NCBI RefSeq assembly: GCF_014649535.1
Contig: NZ_BMTF01000001.1
Span: 496,407-560,406 of the forward strand
Direction: 5' to 3'
DNA: 64,000 nt
Origin: Streptomyces gelaticus
GTDB lineage: Bacteria; Actinomycetota; Actinomycetes; Streptomycetales; Streptomycetaceae
This document shows, piece by piece, positions 9,111 through 16,764 of the stretch (position 1 is the stretch's first letter; every line of letters starts with the position of its first letter). A program made the position numbers and the translations under genes. Below the pieces are notes generated by a model that saw only the letters and a program-made list of their open reading frames with translations, made no database searches and was not told the origin of the DNA.

Positions 9111-10168
9111 CGTCGTCGGCTCTTCCCGTCCGTGTCGCCGTCGACCGGTGCCACACCGAGTTCGGCGTACGCCTTGTCGACCATGTCCCGGGCATTGAGC
9201 AGGCCGATCCGGTCCAGGGTGCGGCGCAACTCGTGCAGATCGGCCGCGGTTTCGCTCCGGTCGCGGCCCAGCCGGGCGAGCGATTTGACGAGGCCGAGCC
9301 GGGCCAGCGCCTGGCCCCGGGGTTCGGTCATGGCGCCGAACTCCGCGAGCGCCTCCTCGTACATCGCGCGCGCCTCCTCGTACCGGCGGGCGCGGAAGAG
9401 GACATTGGCCCGCATCTTGTGGTTGTAGGCCAGTGCACTGGACAAATTCATCTCACGGCAGGTGAGTTCGGCCTCCGCGAGCAGCGCGAGGGCGCGCTCC
9501 GGATCGTCCCGCAGGGAGATGATGTCGGCCATGCCGCGCAGCGCCCACGCCCGGCCGCGCCGGTCGTCCGCGTTGCCCGCCAGCTCGGCCGCCTCCTCGA
9601 ACATGGCCAAGGCCGTGTCGAGCGAGCCGGTGTTGCGGTGGATCTGTGCGATCCCCTCCAGCGCCCACACCGTGTGACGCGCCTCGCCGCGCGCGCGTGC
9701 TTCTGCGAGCAGCTGTTCGTGCAGCGCGGCGACGGTCCGGTAGTCGCCCTGTATTCGGCCGGTCTCGGCAAGACCGGCCAGGGAGTAGCCCCGGGCAACG
9801 ACGTCCCCGCCCCGCTTGCCCATATCCGCCGCAAGCCCCAACAACCGGAAAGCAAGCCTGAGTTCACCCCGCTGCCTGGCCAGCGTCCCACCACTCCACA
9901 ACGCCCAGGCCATCGCCCCGAGATCACCCGCCGAGCGAGCGGACCGATAACTCGCCTTCCAGGCCCGATCGGCTTCCACCACATTACCCAGCCGACGGTG
10001 CGCCTCGGCGACGGCGAGCCCGCACCGGGCCACCTCCTGCGGCGAACCGGAGAGCTCGGCCTTCCTCAAGTGACGTACTCCTTCTGCCAGTACGTCGGTG
10101 AGAGAGGAGTTCACGGACATCTTGGTGAGAGCACCCTGGTACTCGGGCGCCAGTGCCTTGCTGTGCAT
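9107..10168 (-). CDS. Tetratricopeptide-repeat protein (possible regulator or adaptor)
   Basis: A 353-residue, almost entirely alpha-helical protein built of TPR units of about 40 residues (RRLGNVVEADRAWKASYRSA, NTGSLDTALAMFEEAAELAG, RARRYEEARAMYEEALAEFG). It has no signal peptide or membrane segment, so it is cytoplasmic. The ATG at 10168 is chosen for its GAAAGG site; upstream starts to 10213 lack one. Its last codon overlaps the polyprenyl synthase start, implying coupled expression. It probably mediates protein contacts. A long palindrome about 45 bp upstream suggests repressor control. Confidence 0.8.
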   Translation of the reverse strand: MHSKALAPEYQGALTKMSVNSSLTDVLAEGVRHLRKAELSGSPQEVARCGLAVAEAHRRLGNVVEADRAWKASYRSARSAGDLGAMAWALWSGGTLARQRGELRLAFRLLGLAADMGKRGGDVVARGYSLAGLAETGRIQGDYRTVAALHEQLLAEARARGEARHTVWALEGIAQIHRNTGSLDTALAMFEEAAELAGNADDRRGRAWALRGMADIISLRDDPERALALLAEAELTCREMNLSSALAYNHKMRANVLFRARRYEEARAMYEEALAEFGAMTEPRGQALARLGLVKSLARLGRDRSETAADLHELRRTLDRIGLLNARDMVDKAYAELGVAPVDGDTDGKSRRR

Positions 10169-10744
10169 GAGGGCCTTTCGTGCGCGGCCGGATCGAATCG
10201 GGACGGACAACAACTATGCACTCCATGTATACATTCAATGCATAGACACCTCACGGGTGGACCCGGGTGTTCGTGAGGGGGCGGACGTGGCTCGTCGCTC
10301 GCGGCGAACCGCTTCGCTGTGGATCAAGACGGCGCTCGCGCGCCCGAGGTTGCTCCGTGATCAACAGAAGTCGACATTGCCGGTACGGCCGCACTGCGGT
10401 CCGGTGGTCAATCCACCGTCATCCACCCTCATCCGGCCGAAACCCCTCCGGTGTCACCGACTCCGCCCGTCGCCCGGAAGCCGGCCGGGCGCCCCCTCGC
10501 AGACCATGAGCGGGGAACAGCGGGTCGCGGTGGTGGGCAACGCGGAAGCAACCCCTGCGGACTGAATCATTGAATTCGGAACCATGGCTCGTCCGATGCC
10601 CTGGACCTGGCCCGAGTGCCTGATTCACGGAGGATCCGGCGGACGGCGCGACGCCGGGCCCGCGGCGGGGCTCCTTCCCGCGAAGCGCCACCGGCGCCCA
10701 CTGGCTAAGCTCGACGAGGGGCCCGGTACAGGACGGAGGCTCCC
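10169..10744. other. Intergenic region, 576 bp, with no supported gene
   Basis: It separates the divergent TPR gene and the DoxX-like gene. It holds the 32-bp palindrome described separately, and an imperfect repeat (CCACCNTCATCC twice, near 10416-10434). Frames through it are open only because of base composition and show no domain. Confidence 0.4.
10214..10245. promoter_or_regulatory. 32-bp interrupted palindrome, likely operator of the TPR/prenyl synthase operon
   Basis: The outer arms CTATGCA and TGCATAG flank a perfect inner decamer ATGTATACAT. The two 16-base half-sites match at 13 positions. The site is A+T-rich in a GC-rich background and lies 46-77 bases upstream of the TPR start, where a promoter would sit. 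The GTATAC core is of the kind bound by GntR/HutC-type dimers, but the regulator is not in the window and this is inference. Confidence 0.55.
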
Positions 10745-11203
10745 ATGACGACTTTCCAACTGCGTGACGTGCCCCCTCGCCTCGCCATTGGCGCATTCAT
10801 CCTGAACACCGGCCTGGGCAAGCTGAAGGCCGACGCGGAGACGGCCGAAGGTCTGCACGGCATGGCCTGTGTCGCCTACCCGTTCCTGAAGAAGATCGAG
10901 CCCCGGCGATTCACCCGGCTGCTCGCCTGGACGGAGATCACGGTCGGCGGAACGCTGCTCGCGCCCATGGTGCCGACCCGGCTCGCCGGGCTGGCGCTGA
11001 CCGGGTTCTCCAGCGGCCTGATCGGTCTCTATCTGCGGGTTCCCGGCATGCGGGAGCCCGGAAGCCTCCGGCCCACCGAGGCCGGCACCCCGCTGGCCAA
11101 GGACTTCTGGATGATGGGCATCGGCCTCGGATTCCTGAGCGCCAGGCCCCGCTGGTCACGCGCGCAGGCGTCCAGGTGCCCATGGCACCGGTCCCGGGGC
11201 TGA
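10745..11203 (+). CDS. DoxX-like small integral membrane protein
   Basis: A 152-residue protein with three or four hydrophobic segments (LAIGAFILNTGLGKL; LLAWTEITVGGTLLAPMV; RLAGLALTGFSSGLIGLYL; FWMMGIGLGFL), as in DoxX-like proteins of Streptomyces. The last 20 residues (SARPRWSRAQASRCPWHRSR) are basic and unlike a membrane protein tail, so a late frameshift or altered stop is possible. Function is unknown; DoxX relatives are associated with redox stress in mycobacteria. Confidence 0.7.
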   Translation: MTTFQLRDVPPRLAIGAFILNTGLGKLKADAETAEGLHGMACVAYPFLKKIEPRRFTRLLAWTEITVGGTLLAPMVPTRLAGLALTGFSSGLIGLYLRVPGMREPGSLRPTEAGTPLAKDFWMMGIGLGFLSARPRWSRAQASRCPWHRSRG

Positions 11204-11271
11204 CCCAGCGGCCGAGCGCTGGACGGGCGGGCCCGGGTCCGTGACGGGGCCGGCACATACAAGGAGTGATC

Positions 11272-11463
11272 ATGAGTGATTCCGACGAACTCCGCAGTCG
11301 CGTGCGGCAGATGCGGGCCAAGGTGAAGGACCTGAAGGCCGAAGCCGAGCGCACCACCGACCCCGAGGAACGTCGGCGCCTGAAGGAGAAGGCCCGCCGG
11401 ATCGAATCGGAGAGTGAGCAGGTCAGCGGCATGGCGAGCGGGGACATCTACCCCATGGAGTGA
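11272..11463 (+). CDS. DUF6381 family small coiled-coil protein
   Basis: A 63-residue charged helical protein (RQMRAKVKDLKAEAERTTDP, then EERRRLKEKARRIESESEQ). It matches short DUF6381-type proteins that are common and multicopy in Streptomyces. AAGGAG at 11261-11266 sits five bases before ATG 11272, which decides the start over GTG 11266. It is probably cytoplasmic. No function is known. A strong terminator follows. Confidence 0.75.
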   Translation: MSDSDELRSRVRQMRAKVKDLKAEAERTTDPEERRRLKEKARRIESESEQVSGMASGDIYPME

Positions 11464-11487
11464 GCCCGGGAGGGGGGCGCTTCCCAC

Positions 11488-11529
11488 CCCCCGGCCCCGT
11501 ACCGGCAGGACGCGGTACGGGGCCGGGGG
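11488..11529 (+). terminator. Strong stem-loop terminator after the DUF6381 gene
   Basis: Two perfect 16-base arms (11488-11503 and 11514-11529) flank a 10-base loop. The stem is nearly all G-C and begins 24 bp after the stop codon. No T run follows, as is usual in Streptomyces. Confidence 0.85.
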
Positions 11530-11545
11530 AATCCTGACGAGCTCG

Positions 11546-11776
11546 GGCGTCGCACAAGGAACGCCGCTTCCACGAGAACGGGCTGACCGGCCACTCCACG
11601 GCACGGAGGACGAAGTCGTCACCGAGCTCGAAAGGGCCATCGAGGAGACCGGCGCCGACGAGGTGCTCGTCACGACCAGTACGTTCGACCGCATGGCGCC
11701 GGTCGAATCGTTGCGTCGCCTGGCCCGGGTCACGCGACTGCCCCCTCGGCGGGGACCGGCGGTCACACTCCGATGA
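11546..11776 (+). pseudogene. C-terminal remnant of a luciferase-like (LLM) flavin oxidoreductase
   Basis: The frame reads HGTEDEVVTELERAIEETGA, then DEVLVTTSTFDRMAPVESLR, to a stop at 11776. This corresponds to the last helix-strand-helix of LLM class flavin-dependent oxidoreductases (typically GTPEQVRERLE...TGADELMVTT). The barrel that should precede it, about 270 residues, is missing. The only region before it is the terminator hairpin. No start codon with a ribosome site was found. It is a decayed fragment, not a functional enzyme. Confidence 0.6.
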
Positions 11777-11959
11777 CCGTGCGGTCAACCATGCAGGTGG
11801 CTGAGCACCCATCAAACCCAGGCGATGACTGCGACCGGAATGAAAACGGCCACCGAGTCGAGAGTTCGACGAGGTGCGCAGGCAGTACACCATGCTGTAG
11901 GCCGTGGCCGCGAAGCCGTCTCCCGGACCGGACGGACCCCGGCGGTACTGCCCCTGCCT

Positions 11960-12883
11960 TCATCGGCTCAACAGGACTCTGGCAATGGTGACTTGGGCCG
12001 GTTCCAGGGCGGTCTTCCCGTCCTCGATGTCCCACAACGCGTTCTGCAGGACGCGGCCCAGTGTCCAGCCGGTCGCCCGCCGCCGGTCCAGGTCGAGCAC
12101 CTCCGTCAGCTGGTCGAAGCGGCGGAGCACCGTGCCTGTCACATCGCCGGTCGCCACCACCTCGGCCCAGCGGTTGTCCATGGCCGGCAACAGTTCGAAC
12201 CCGGGGTCGCCGGCCAGGGGCTCGGGATCGATGGCCAGCCACGGTTCCCGTTGTCCGGCGAGGATGTTGTCGTAGTGCAGATCCCAGTGCAGCAGGCGGT
12301 CGCCCGGTTCGCCGATGAGTTCGGCCACCGCGGACGCGCAGGTGCGCACCAGTTGCCGTTCGGCCGGGTCATGGAGCATGGGCACGGCGCGCGGTGCCTC
12401 GTCGAGCATGGCCGCGGCGATGCCGGCCAGCTGTCGAAAGCCCGGTGGCGCGGGCACCGCGACCAGGCGGGCCAGTAGCTCGGCGAGGATCTGCACGGCG
12501 GCCGTGTCGTCGGTCACCGCCGACAGCGGCCGTGCCTCGTCCAGCCGTTCGAGCAGCATGGTGCCGGTGCCCGGATCGTGGTCGAGCAGGCGCACCACAC
12601 CGTTGCCGTTCCACGCCCGCAGGCCCGGCGCGGCGTCGATGTTGTCCTCGGTGACCTGCTGGAGCTTCAGCACCGCGGGCGCACCGTCCGCGCACGTCAC
12701 CGGCAGTACGAGCGAAGCCATGCCGTGCGCCGCGGCGCCGTCCAGCCGCAGGTTCCAGCGGTCCAGGAAGTCCGCGGCCAGTCCGGGCAGCGCGGCGATC
12801 CAGGCATGGGCCGACGCACCACCGTTCTCGCCGTAGGACGCGGCGAACGCGTCGGGGACGTCGATGGGGCGGGAGGTGCTCAT
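11960..12883 (-). CDS. Aminoglycoside/hydroxyurea phosphotransferase family kinase (APH(6)-like)
   Basis: A 307-residue protein of the APH_6_hur family. The ATP-binding Lys strand is APAVLKLQQVTEDN, the catalytic loop is HWDLHYDNIL, and the metal-binding Asp is in WLAIDPEPLAGDPGFELLPA. Family members phosphorylate streptomycin (6-kinase) or hydroxyurea. Substrate is not shown by sequence, and many chromosomal copies are of unknown specificity. A GAAGGAGA site precedes ATG 12883. No other resistance or biosynthesis gene is nearby. Confidence 0.85.
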   Translation of the reverse strand: MSTSRPIDVPDAFAASYGENGGASAHAWIAALPGLAADFLDRWNLRLDGAAAHGMASLVLPVTCADGAPAVLKLQQVTEDNIDAAPGLRAWNGNGVVRLLDHDPGTGTMLLERLDEARPLSAVTDDTAAVQILAELLARLVAVPAPPGFRQLAGIAAAMLDEAPRAVPMLHDPAERQLVRTCASAVAELIGEPGDRLLHWDLHYDNILAGQREPWLAIDPEPLAGDPGFELLPAMDNRWAEVVATGDVTGTVLRRFDQLTEVLDLDRRRATGWTLGRVLQNALWDIEDGKTALEPAQVTIARVLLSR

Positions 12884-13048
12884 GGGAAGTCTCCTTCGTC
12901 GGTTCCGGACCGGTTCGGGTACGAGGGAGGCCATGGCGGCGCCCGGCTTCCGGGCAGGTGTCAGAGCATGCGGCCACCCTACGCGGACGGCGGGGCGCGG
13001 TGCGTGTCGATGGCGGGGCGGCGGGCCCGCAGCGGTGATGGTGAGGGC

Positions 13049-13558
13049 ATGAACAGTGCTGACCTTTTGACCGACGCGTTCACCCGCGTCCGGGAGACGG
13101 TGCACTCGGCGGTCGAGGGCCTTTCACGCGCCGACCTCCATGCCCGTCCCGACGACAGTGCGAACTCGATCAGCTGGCTCGTATGGCATCTCACCCGGAT
13201 CCAGGACGACCACGTCTCCGACGCAGCCGGTGTCGAACAGGTCTGGTTCTCCGAGGACTGGGCCTCCCGCTTCGATCTGCCCTTCGCGAAGGAGGCCACC
13301 GGGTACGGACACAGCAGCGCTGATGTCGCGGCGGTGCAGGTGCGCTCGGCGAAGCTGTTGCTCGGGTACCACGATGCGGTCCACGACCGGACCGTCGAGT
13401 TCGTGCGGGGGCTCGACGACGGGGCCCTGGACCGCATCGTCGACGAGGCATGGTCGCCGCCGGTCACGCTCGGGGTCCGGCTGATCAGTGTCATCTCGGA
13501 CGATCTGCAGCATGCGGGCCAGGCCGCCTTCGTCCGGGGCACGCTGGGGCATCGATAG
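13049..13558 (+). CDS. DinB/DUF664 family protein (putative mycothiol-dependent enzyme)
   Basis: A 169-residue four-helix-bundle protein. The metal-site His residues are visible in WLVWHLTRIQDDHV and DDLQHAGQAAFVRG, the DUF664 signature. Actinobacterial members use mycothiol as a co-substrate in detoxification or thiol transfer, which is inference here. GAGGG lies just before ATG 13049. It is divergent from the APH-like gene and is followed about 105 bp later by a Nudix gene. Confidence 0.85.
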   Translation: MNSADLLTDAFTRVRETVHSAVEGLSRADLHARPDDSANSISWLVWHLTRIQDDHVSDAAGVEQVWFSEDWASRFDLPFAKEATGYGHSSADVAAVQVRSAKLLLGYHDAVHDRTVEFVRGLDDGALDRIVDEAWSPPVTLGVRLISVISDDLQHAGQAAFVRGTLGHR

Positions 13559-13663
13559 GCGGGGGTGTCTTCCGGCCCGAATCCGGACTCCTTTGGTGTG
13601 ACCGATAGCTTGTCCCGTACGGCTCGTCCGGAGCCCTGGACCTCGATGCCCGGAGGGACAAAG

Positions 13664-14104
13664 GTGGGAAGCGACGTACGTTCACGCGTCTCGGCGTATG
13701 CAATCGCTGTCGCGGAGGGCCGGCTGCTGTTGACACGGCTCTCGGACAGCTCACCGGTCTTCCTGTCGGGGTTGTGGCACCTGCCCGGCGGAGGCATCGA
13801 TCCCGGCGAGCAGCCGCGTGAGACGCTGGAACGTGAACTCCACGAGGAGACCGGCCTCGAACTTCTTGACGCACGGCTGGTGGACGCCCGGGCGTACACC
13901 GCTCACCGGCTCGGAGTGAACTGGAACCTCGTGGGGCTCTTCTACCTGGTCGACCTCAAACCCGGACCGATCGCGGTGACCAGGACCGACGACTCCACCT
14001 CTGCCGTCACGTGGATGCCCTTGTCGGGCTTGGAGGAATCGAGGCTGTCCCCCGCGGCGATCGACAGTCTCGGGATGATCGGCGCGGGAGAGATGCGGCA
14101 GTAG
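13664..14104 (+). CDS. Nudix hydrolase
   Basis: A 146-residue Nudix protein. The box is complete: GIDPGEQPRETLERELHEET, then GLEL (G-x5-E-x7-RE-x-x-EE-x-G). Family members cleave nucleoside diphosphates linked to other groups. Substrate unknown. GTG 13664 is chosen because GGAGG ends seven bases upstream and the fold begins at once (RSRVSAYAIAV). A 9-bp stem (14124-14132 with 14162-14170) after the gene may end transcription from both sides. Confidence 0.88.
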   Translation: MGSDVRSRVSAYAIAVAEGRLLLTRLSDSSPVFLSGLWHLPGGGIDPGEQPRETLERELHEETGLELLDARLVDARAYTAHRLGVNWNLVGLFYLVDLKPGPIAVTRTDDSTSAVTWMPLSGLEESRLSPAAIDSLGMIGAGEMRQ

Positions 14105-14175
14105 GCCGCGCTCGTCCTGCCGCTTCTCCCGGCCGTGAGACCCCTGTCGTGTCGACCGGGTCCGGGAGAAACCGG

Positions 14176-14607
14176 CTACCCCTCGCGCCGGGCGGTGGCG
14201 ATCACGGTCGAGGTTGCGAGGGCGAGGCACAGCGGCGAGTAGGCGAGCCGGTCCAGGCGCCGGAAGCGGGGCGAGACGGATCCCGGGGCCAGCAGGTCCG
14301 TCCGGCCCGCGAGCCCGGCCGCACCGCGCAGAGAGAGTACGCCCGCGACGCCGGCCGCGCCGACCCGGGACAGCGCCGGGCGCCGCCGCGGCCTGCCCGC
14401 GACGAGCAGCGCCGCGGTCCCCAATGCGCCCGCCACCGCGAAACACGCCGCCGGGCCAGGTGGGTTCGGGCGGCCGACCACCACGTCGGAGTAGGTTTCC
14501 CGGTCGGGCAGCGGCCATGTCGAGCCCAGCCCCCAGGCAACATGCAGACCGGAAAGCACGGTCAACGCGGTGACGGAAATCCGGCCTGCAGCACGCTCGA
14601 TCGTCAT
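14176..14607 (-). CDS. DUF3995 family integral membrane protein
   Basis: A 143-residue protein with four predicted membrane segments (SVTALTVLSGLHVAWGLG; AACFAVAGALGTAALLVAG; VGAAGVAGVLSLRGAAGLAG; LCLALATSTVIATA) and the AWGLGSTWP and RRLDRLAYSPLCL motifs of DUF3995. Function unknown. ATG 14607 is used; an in-frame GTG at 14616 is possible. It is convergent with the Nudix gene and divergent from the next gene. Confidence 0.8.
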   Translation of the reverse strand: MTIERAAGRISVTALTVLSGLHVAWGLGSTWPLPDRETYSDVVVGRPNPPGPAACFAVAGALGTAALLVAGRPRRRPALSRVGAAGVAGVLSLRGAAGLAGRTDLLAPGSVSPRFRRLDRLAYSPLCLALATSTVIATARREG

Positions 14608-14755
14608 GTCACTCACGCTATCGCCCGGCCGAACGGCCGGGGGAGCGGGGCACCGAGCCCGCGAGATCCCGGTCCCGCATCGCCCGGTGCCTCGCCGCGC
14701 GCCCTCACCGGAAATTCGGATGAAGGGCCGACCGGCACGGTGGTGGGATGGTGCG

Positions 14756-15775
14756 ATGCGAAGTGACGCGGCGGTAGCGGTGGACCGAGGACAGTACCCG
14801 GACGCGGTGACGCCCTGGGCACAGGAGGACTGGCGGGCGGAGGCCCTCGGATGGGCGGAGCGCGGGCTCGCCGCGCACGGGCTGCGCGAAACCGGGCCAC
14901 GCAAGGTGAGGCTCCGGCCGTGGTCCGTGCTGGTGCGGATGTCCGTCGCGGGCGGCGACGCCGTGTGGTTCAAGGCCAATCCGCCCGCCAGCGCCTTCGA
15001 GGCGGGGCTGACCGAGGCGCTGGCCTGTTGGGTGCCGGCGTACGTCTTGCGGCCGCTCGCCGTCGACGCGGCCCGGGGCTGGTCGCTGCTGCCGGACGGC
15101 GGCACGCTCTTCCGCGACGCACTCGACTCGGCCGCGGCCCGTAGCGCGGTCGATCCGCGTGCCTGGGAGGAACCGCTGCGGCAGTACGCCGGGATGCAAC
15201 GCGCCCTCGCTCCGTACGCCGACGAGATCGAACGGCTCGGTGTCCCCGGTGCGCGCACCGCCGCGCTCCCGGAGACCTTCGACCGGATCGTGGCCGAGAA
15301 CACCGCGCTGGAGCCCGCCGACCGCCGGGCCCTGGCCGAGCTGCGCCCCCGGCTCGTCGAGTGGTGCGAGGAGCTCGCGGGAGTGGGCGTCGCGGACACG
15401 CTCGACCACTCCGACCTGCACGACGGCCAGCTCTTCGCACCGGAGCCGGGCCGGTTCACCTTCTTCGACTGGGGCGACGCGGTCGTCTCCCACCCCTTCT
15501 GCAGCTTCCTCGTCCCCGCCCGTGCGGCCCGCGAGCGGTTCGGGCCCGAAGCGCCGGCCCGGCTGCGGGACGCCTACCTGGAACCGTGGACGGACGACGG
15601 CCGCACGACGGCCGAGCTGCGGCGTGCGCTGAGTCGGGCCTGGCGGCTCGGGGCGATCGGCCGGGCCTGCTCCTGGGGGCGGCTCTTCCCGGGTGCGTCC
15701 ATCGGCGGCGGCCGGGCCGGCAACGCGGAGGGCGCGCGCTGGCTGCTCGAACTCTTCGCCGAGCCACCGCTGTAG
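14756..15775 (+). CDS. Phosphotransferase (APH/choline-kinase fold) family protein
   Basis: A 339-residue kinase-fold protein. The catalytic loop is DHSDLHDGQLF, with Gln in place of the usual metal-binding Asn, and the DFG-equivalent is FFDWGDAVVSHPFCS. Substrate unknown: relatives include aminoglycoside, homoserine and choline kinases. The start ATG 14756 has GGGATGG upstream. Gln for Asn in this position recurs in some actinobacterial members, so it does not necessarily mean inactivity. Confidence 0.75.
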   Translation: MRSDAAVAVDRGQYPDAVTPWAQEDWRAEALGWAERGLAAHGLRETGPRKVRLRPWSVLVRMSVAGGDAVWFKANPPASAFEAGLTEALACWVPAYVLRPLAVDAARGWSLLPDGGTLFRDALDSAAARSAVDPRAWEEPLRQYAGMQRALAPYADEIERLGVPGARTAALPETFDRIVAENTALEPADRRALAELRPRLVEWCEELAGVGVADTLDHSDLHDGQLFAPEPGRFTFFDWGDAVVSHPFCSFLVPARAARERFGPEAPARLRDAYLEPWTDDGRTTAELRRALSRAWRLGAIGRACSWGRLFPGASIGGGRAGNAEGARWLLELFAEPPL

Positions 15776-15982
15776 GGGGTACAACGGACGCGGTACCGGT
15801 GCCCCGCCGAGGACGAAGCCGCCGCCGTAGCGCCCGGAGCGGCCTGCCCGCGGCCGTAGGAGTCCACGCGGATCACCATCGGCCGCGGCTGCACCGTGCA
15901 CGCCTACGTCTGCGAGCAGTCCTTCGCGCGCACTCCGCTCACGGCGATGGCGGGCTCGCGCGCGCACCGGGCGGGCCCGGTC

Positions 15983-16549
15983 TCAGGAGTCGATACGAAG
16001 GTTCTTCGCCACGACCGGGGGCACCGGACAGACCCGCTCGGGCGGCAGCAGCCGCTGGGCCTGCGCGGACCGGCCGTTCTGTCTGAGCGCCGCGATCTTC
16101 TGGACGCGGGGCGTCACGTCGGTGAGGTCGACGACCCACTCCTCGGCGAACGTACGGATCAGACCGCGTCCGACCCCGACCTGGATGCTGTAGTGGTTGA
16201 GCGCGGCTCCCCGCAGCGAGCGCTCGGGATCCCACTGGACATGCACGGGAGACCGGGCGACGGCTGACGGGTCGGCCGTCGTCAGCACGGCCTGCGAGAG
16301 AGCCTCCTCCCATCCGGCCCGGGTGATCCGTACCGCGAGGATCCGTTCCTGGCCCGGCTTCTGCGCCCAGTTGCTGCGGTGCATGAGCCAGAGGAACGAC
16401 GGCTTGATCCAGGTCATCCGGCGGAACGAGAACGGCGGCACGAAGCGCTGCGCCCGCAGGGCCGGTTCGGCAACCGCCGGTGAGTACGCCTGGTAGACGA
16501 CGATCGTCCGGGCGTCGAAGTCGGCCCGTATCTGGCGCTGGGGGGTCAT
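15983..16549 (-). CDS. DUF4291 family protein
   Basis: A 188-residue protein matching DUF4291 along its length: [20 protein letters not shown] at the N terminus, [20 protein letters not shown], and [10 protein letters not shown]. Function unknown, cytoplasmic, usually a single gene. The start ATG 16549 faces the peptide transporter operon, with a 215-bp divergent spacer that holds that operon's leader. Confidence 0.85.
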   Translation of the reverse strand: MTPQRQIRADFDARTIVVYQAYSPAVAEPALRAQRFVPPFSFRRMTWIKPSFLWLMHRSNWAQKPGQERILAVRITRAGWEEALSQAVLTTADPSAVARSPVHVQWDPERSLRGAALNHYSIQVGVGRGLIRTFAEEWVVDLTDVTPRVQKIAALRQNGRSAQAQRLLPPERVCPVPPVVAKNLRIDS

Positions 16550-16634
16550 GCGCCACAGGTTTTCACGCGGCGGGTCTCCCTCGCGATCGGATTTCCCACT
16601 GCCGGAACCCCTTCGTCCGCGATCATTGGGGCCT

Positions 16635-16679
16635 CGGGTCCGTCTTCGGTGCGGCGCACCGTCGGGGGGCCCGTTTTTT
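16635..16679 (+). terminator. Hairpin plus T6 run in the leader of the peptide operon (possible attenuator)
   Basis: Outer arms CGGGTCC (16635-16641) and GGGCCCG (16667-16673) enclose an inner hairpin GGTGC-GGC-GCACC (16648-16660), and six Ts follow (16674-16679). No plus-strand gene lies upstream, so this is inside or just before the 5' leader of the operon. A second GGTGC at 16684-16688 could pair with GCACC and break the inner stem. Confidence 0.5.
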
Positions 16680-16764
16680 GTGCGGTGCCACCACTCGGAG
16701 CCGGTGCCGCGCTGCCTACTGTTCCCTCACTCGGCGGCGGAGTGCCGCTCCCTCGGAGGTGACC

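Noticed and set aside
15776..15982. Possible peptide STRITIGRGCTVHAYVCEQ on the plus strand
   Set aside because: It has no start, no ribosome site and no domain that I recognise.
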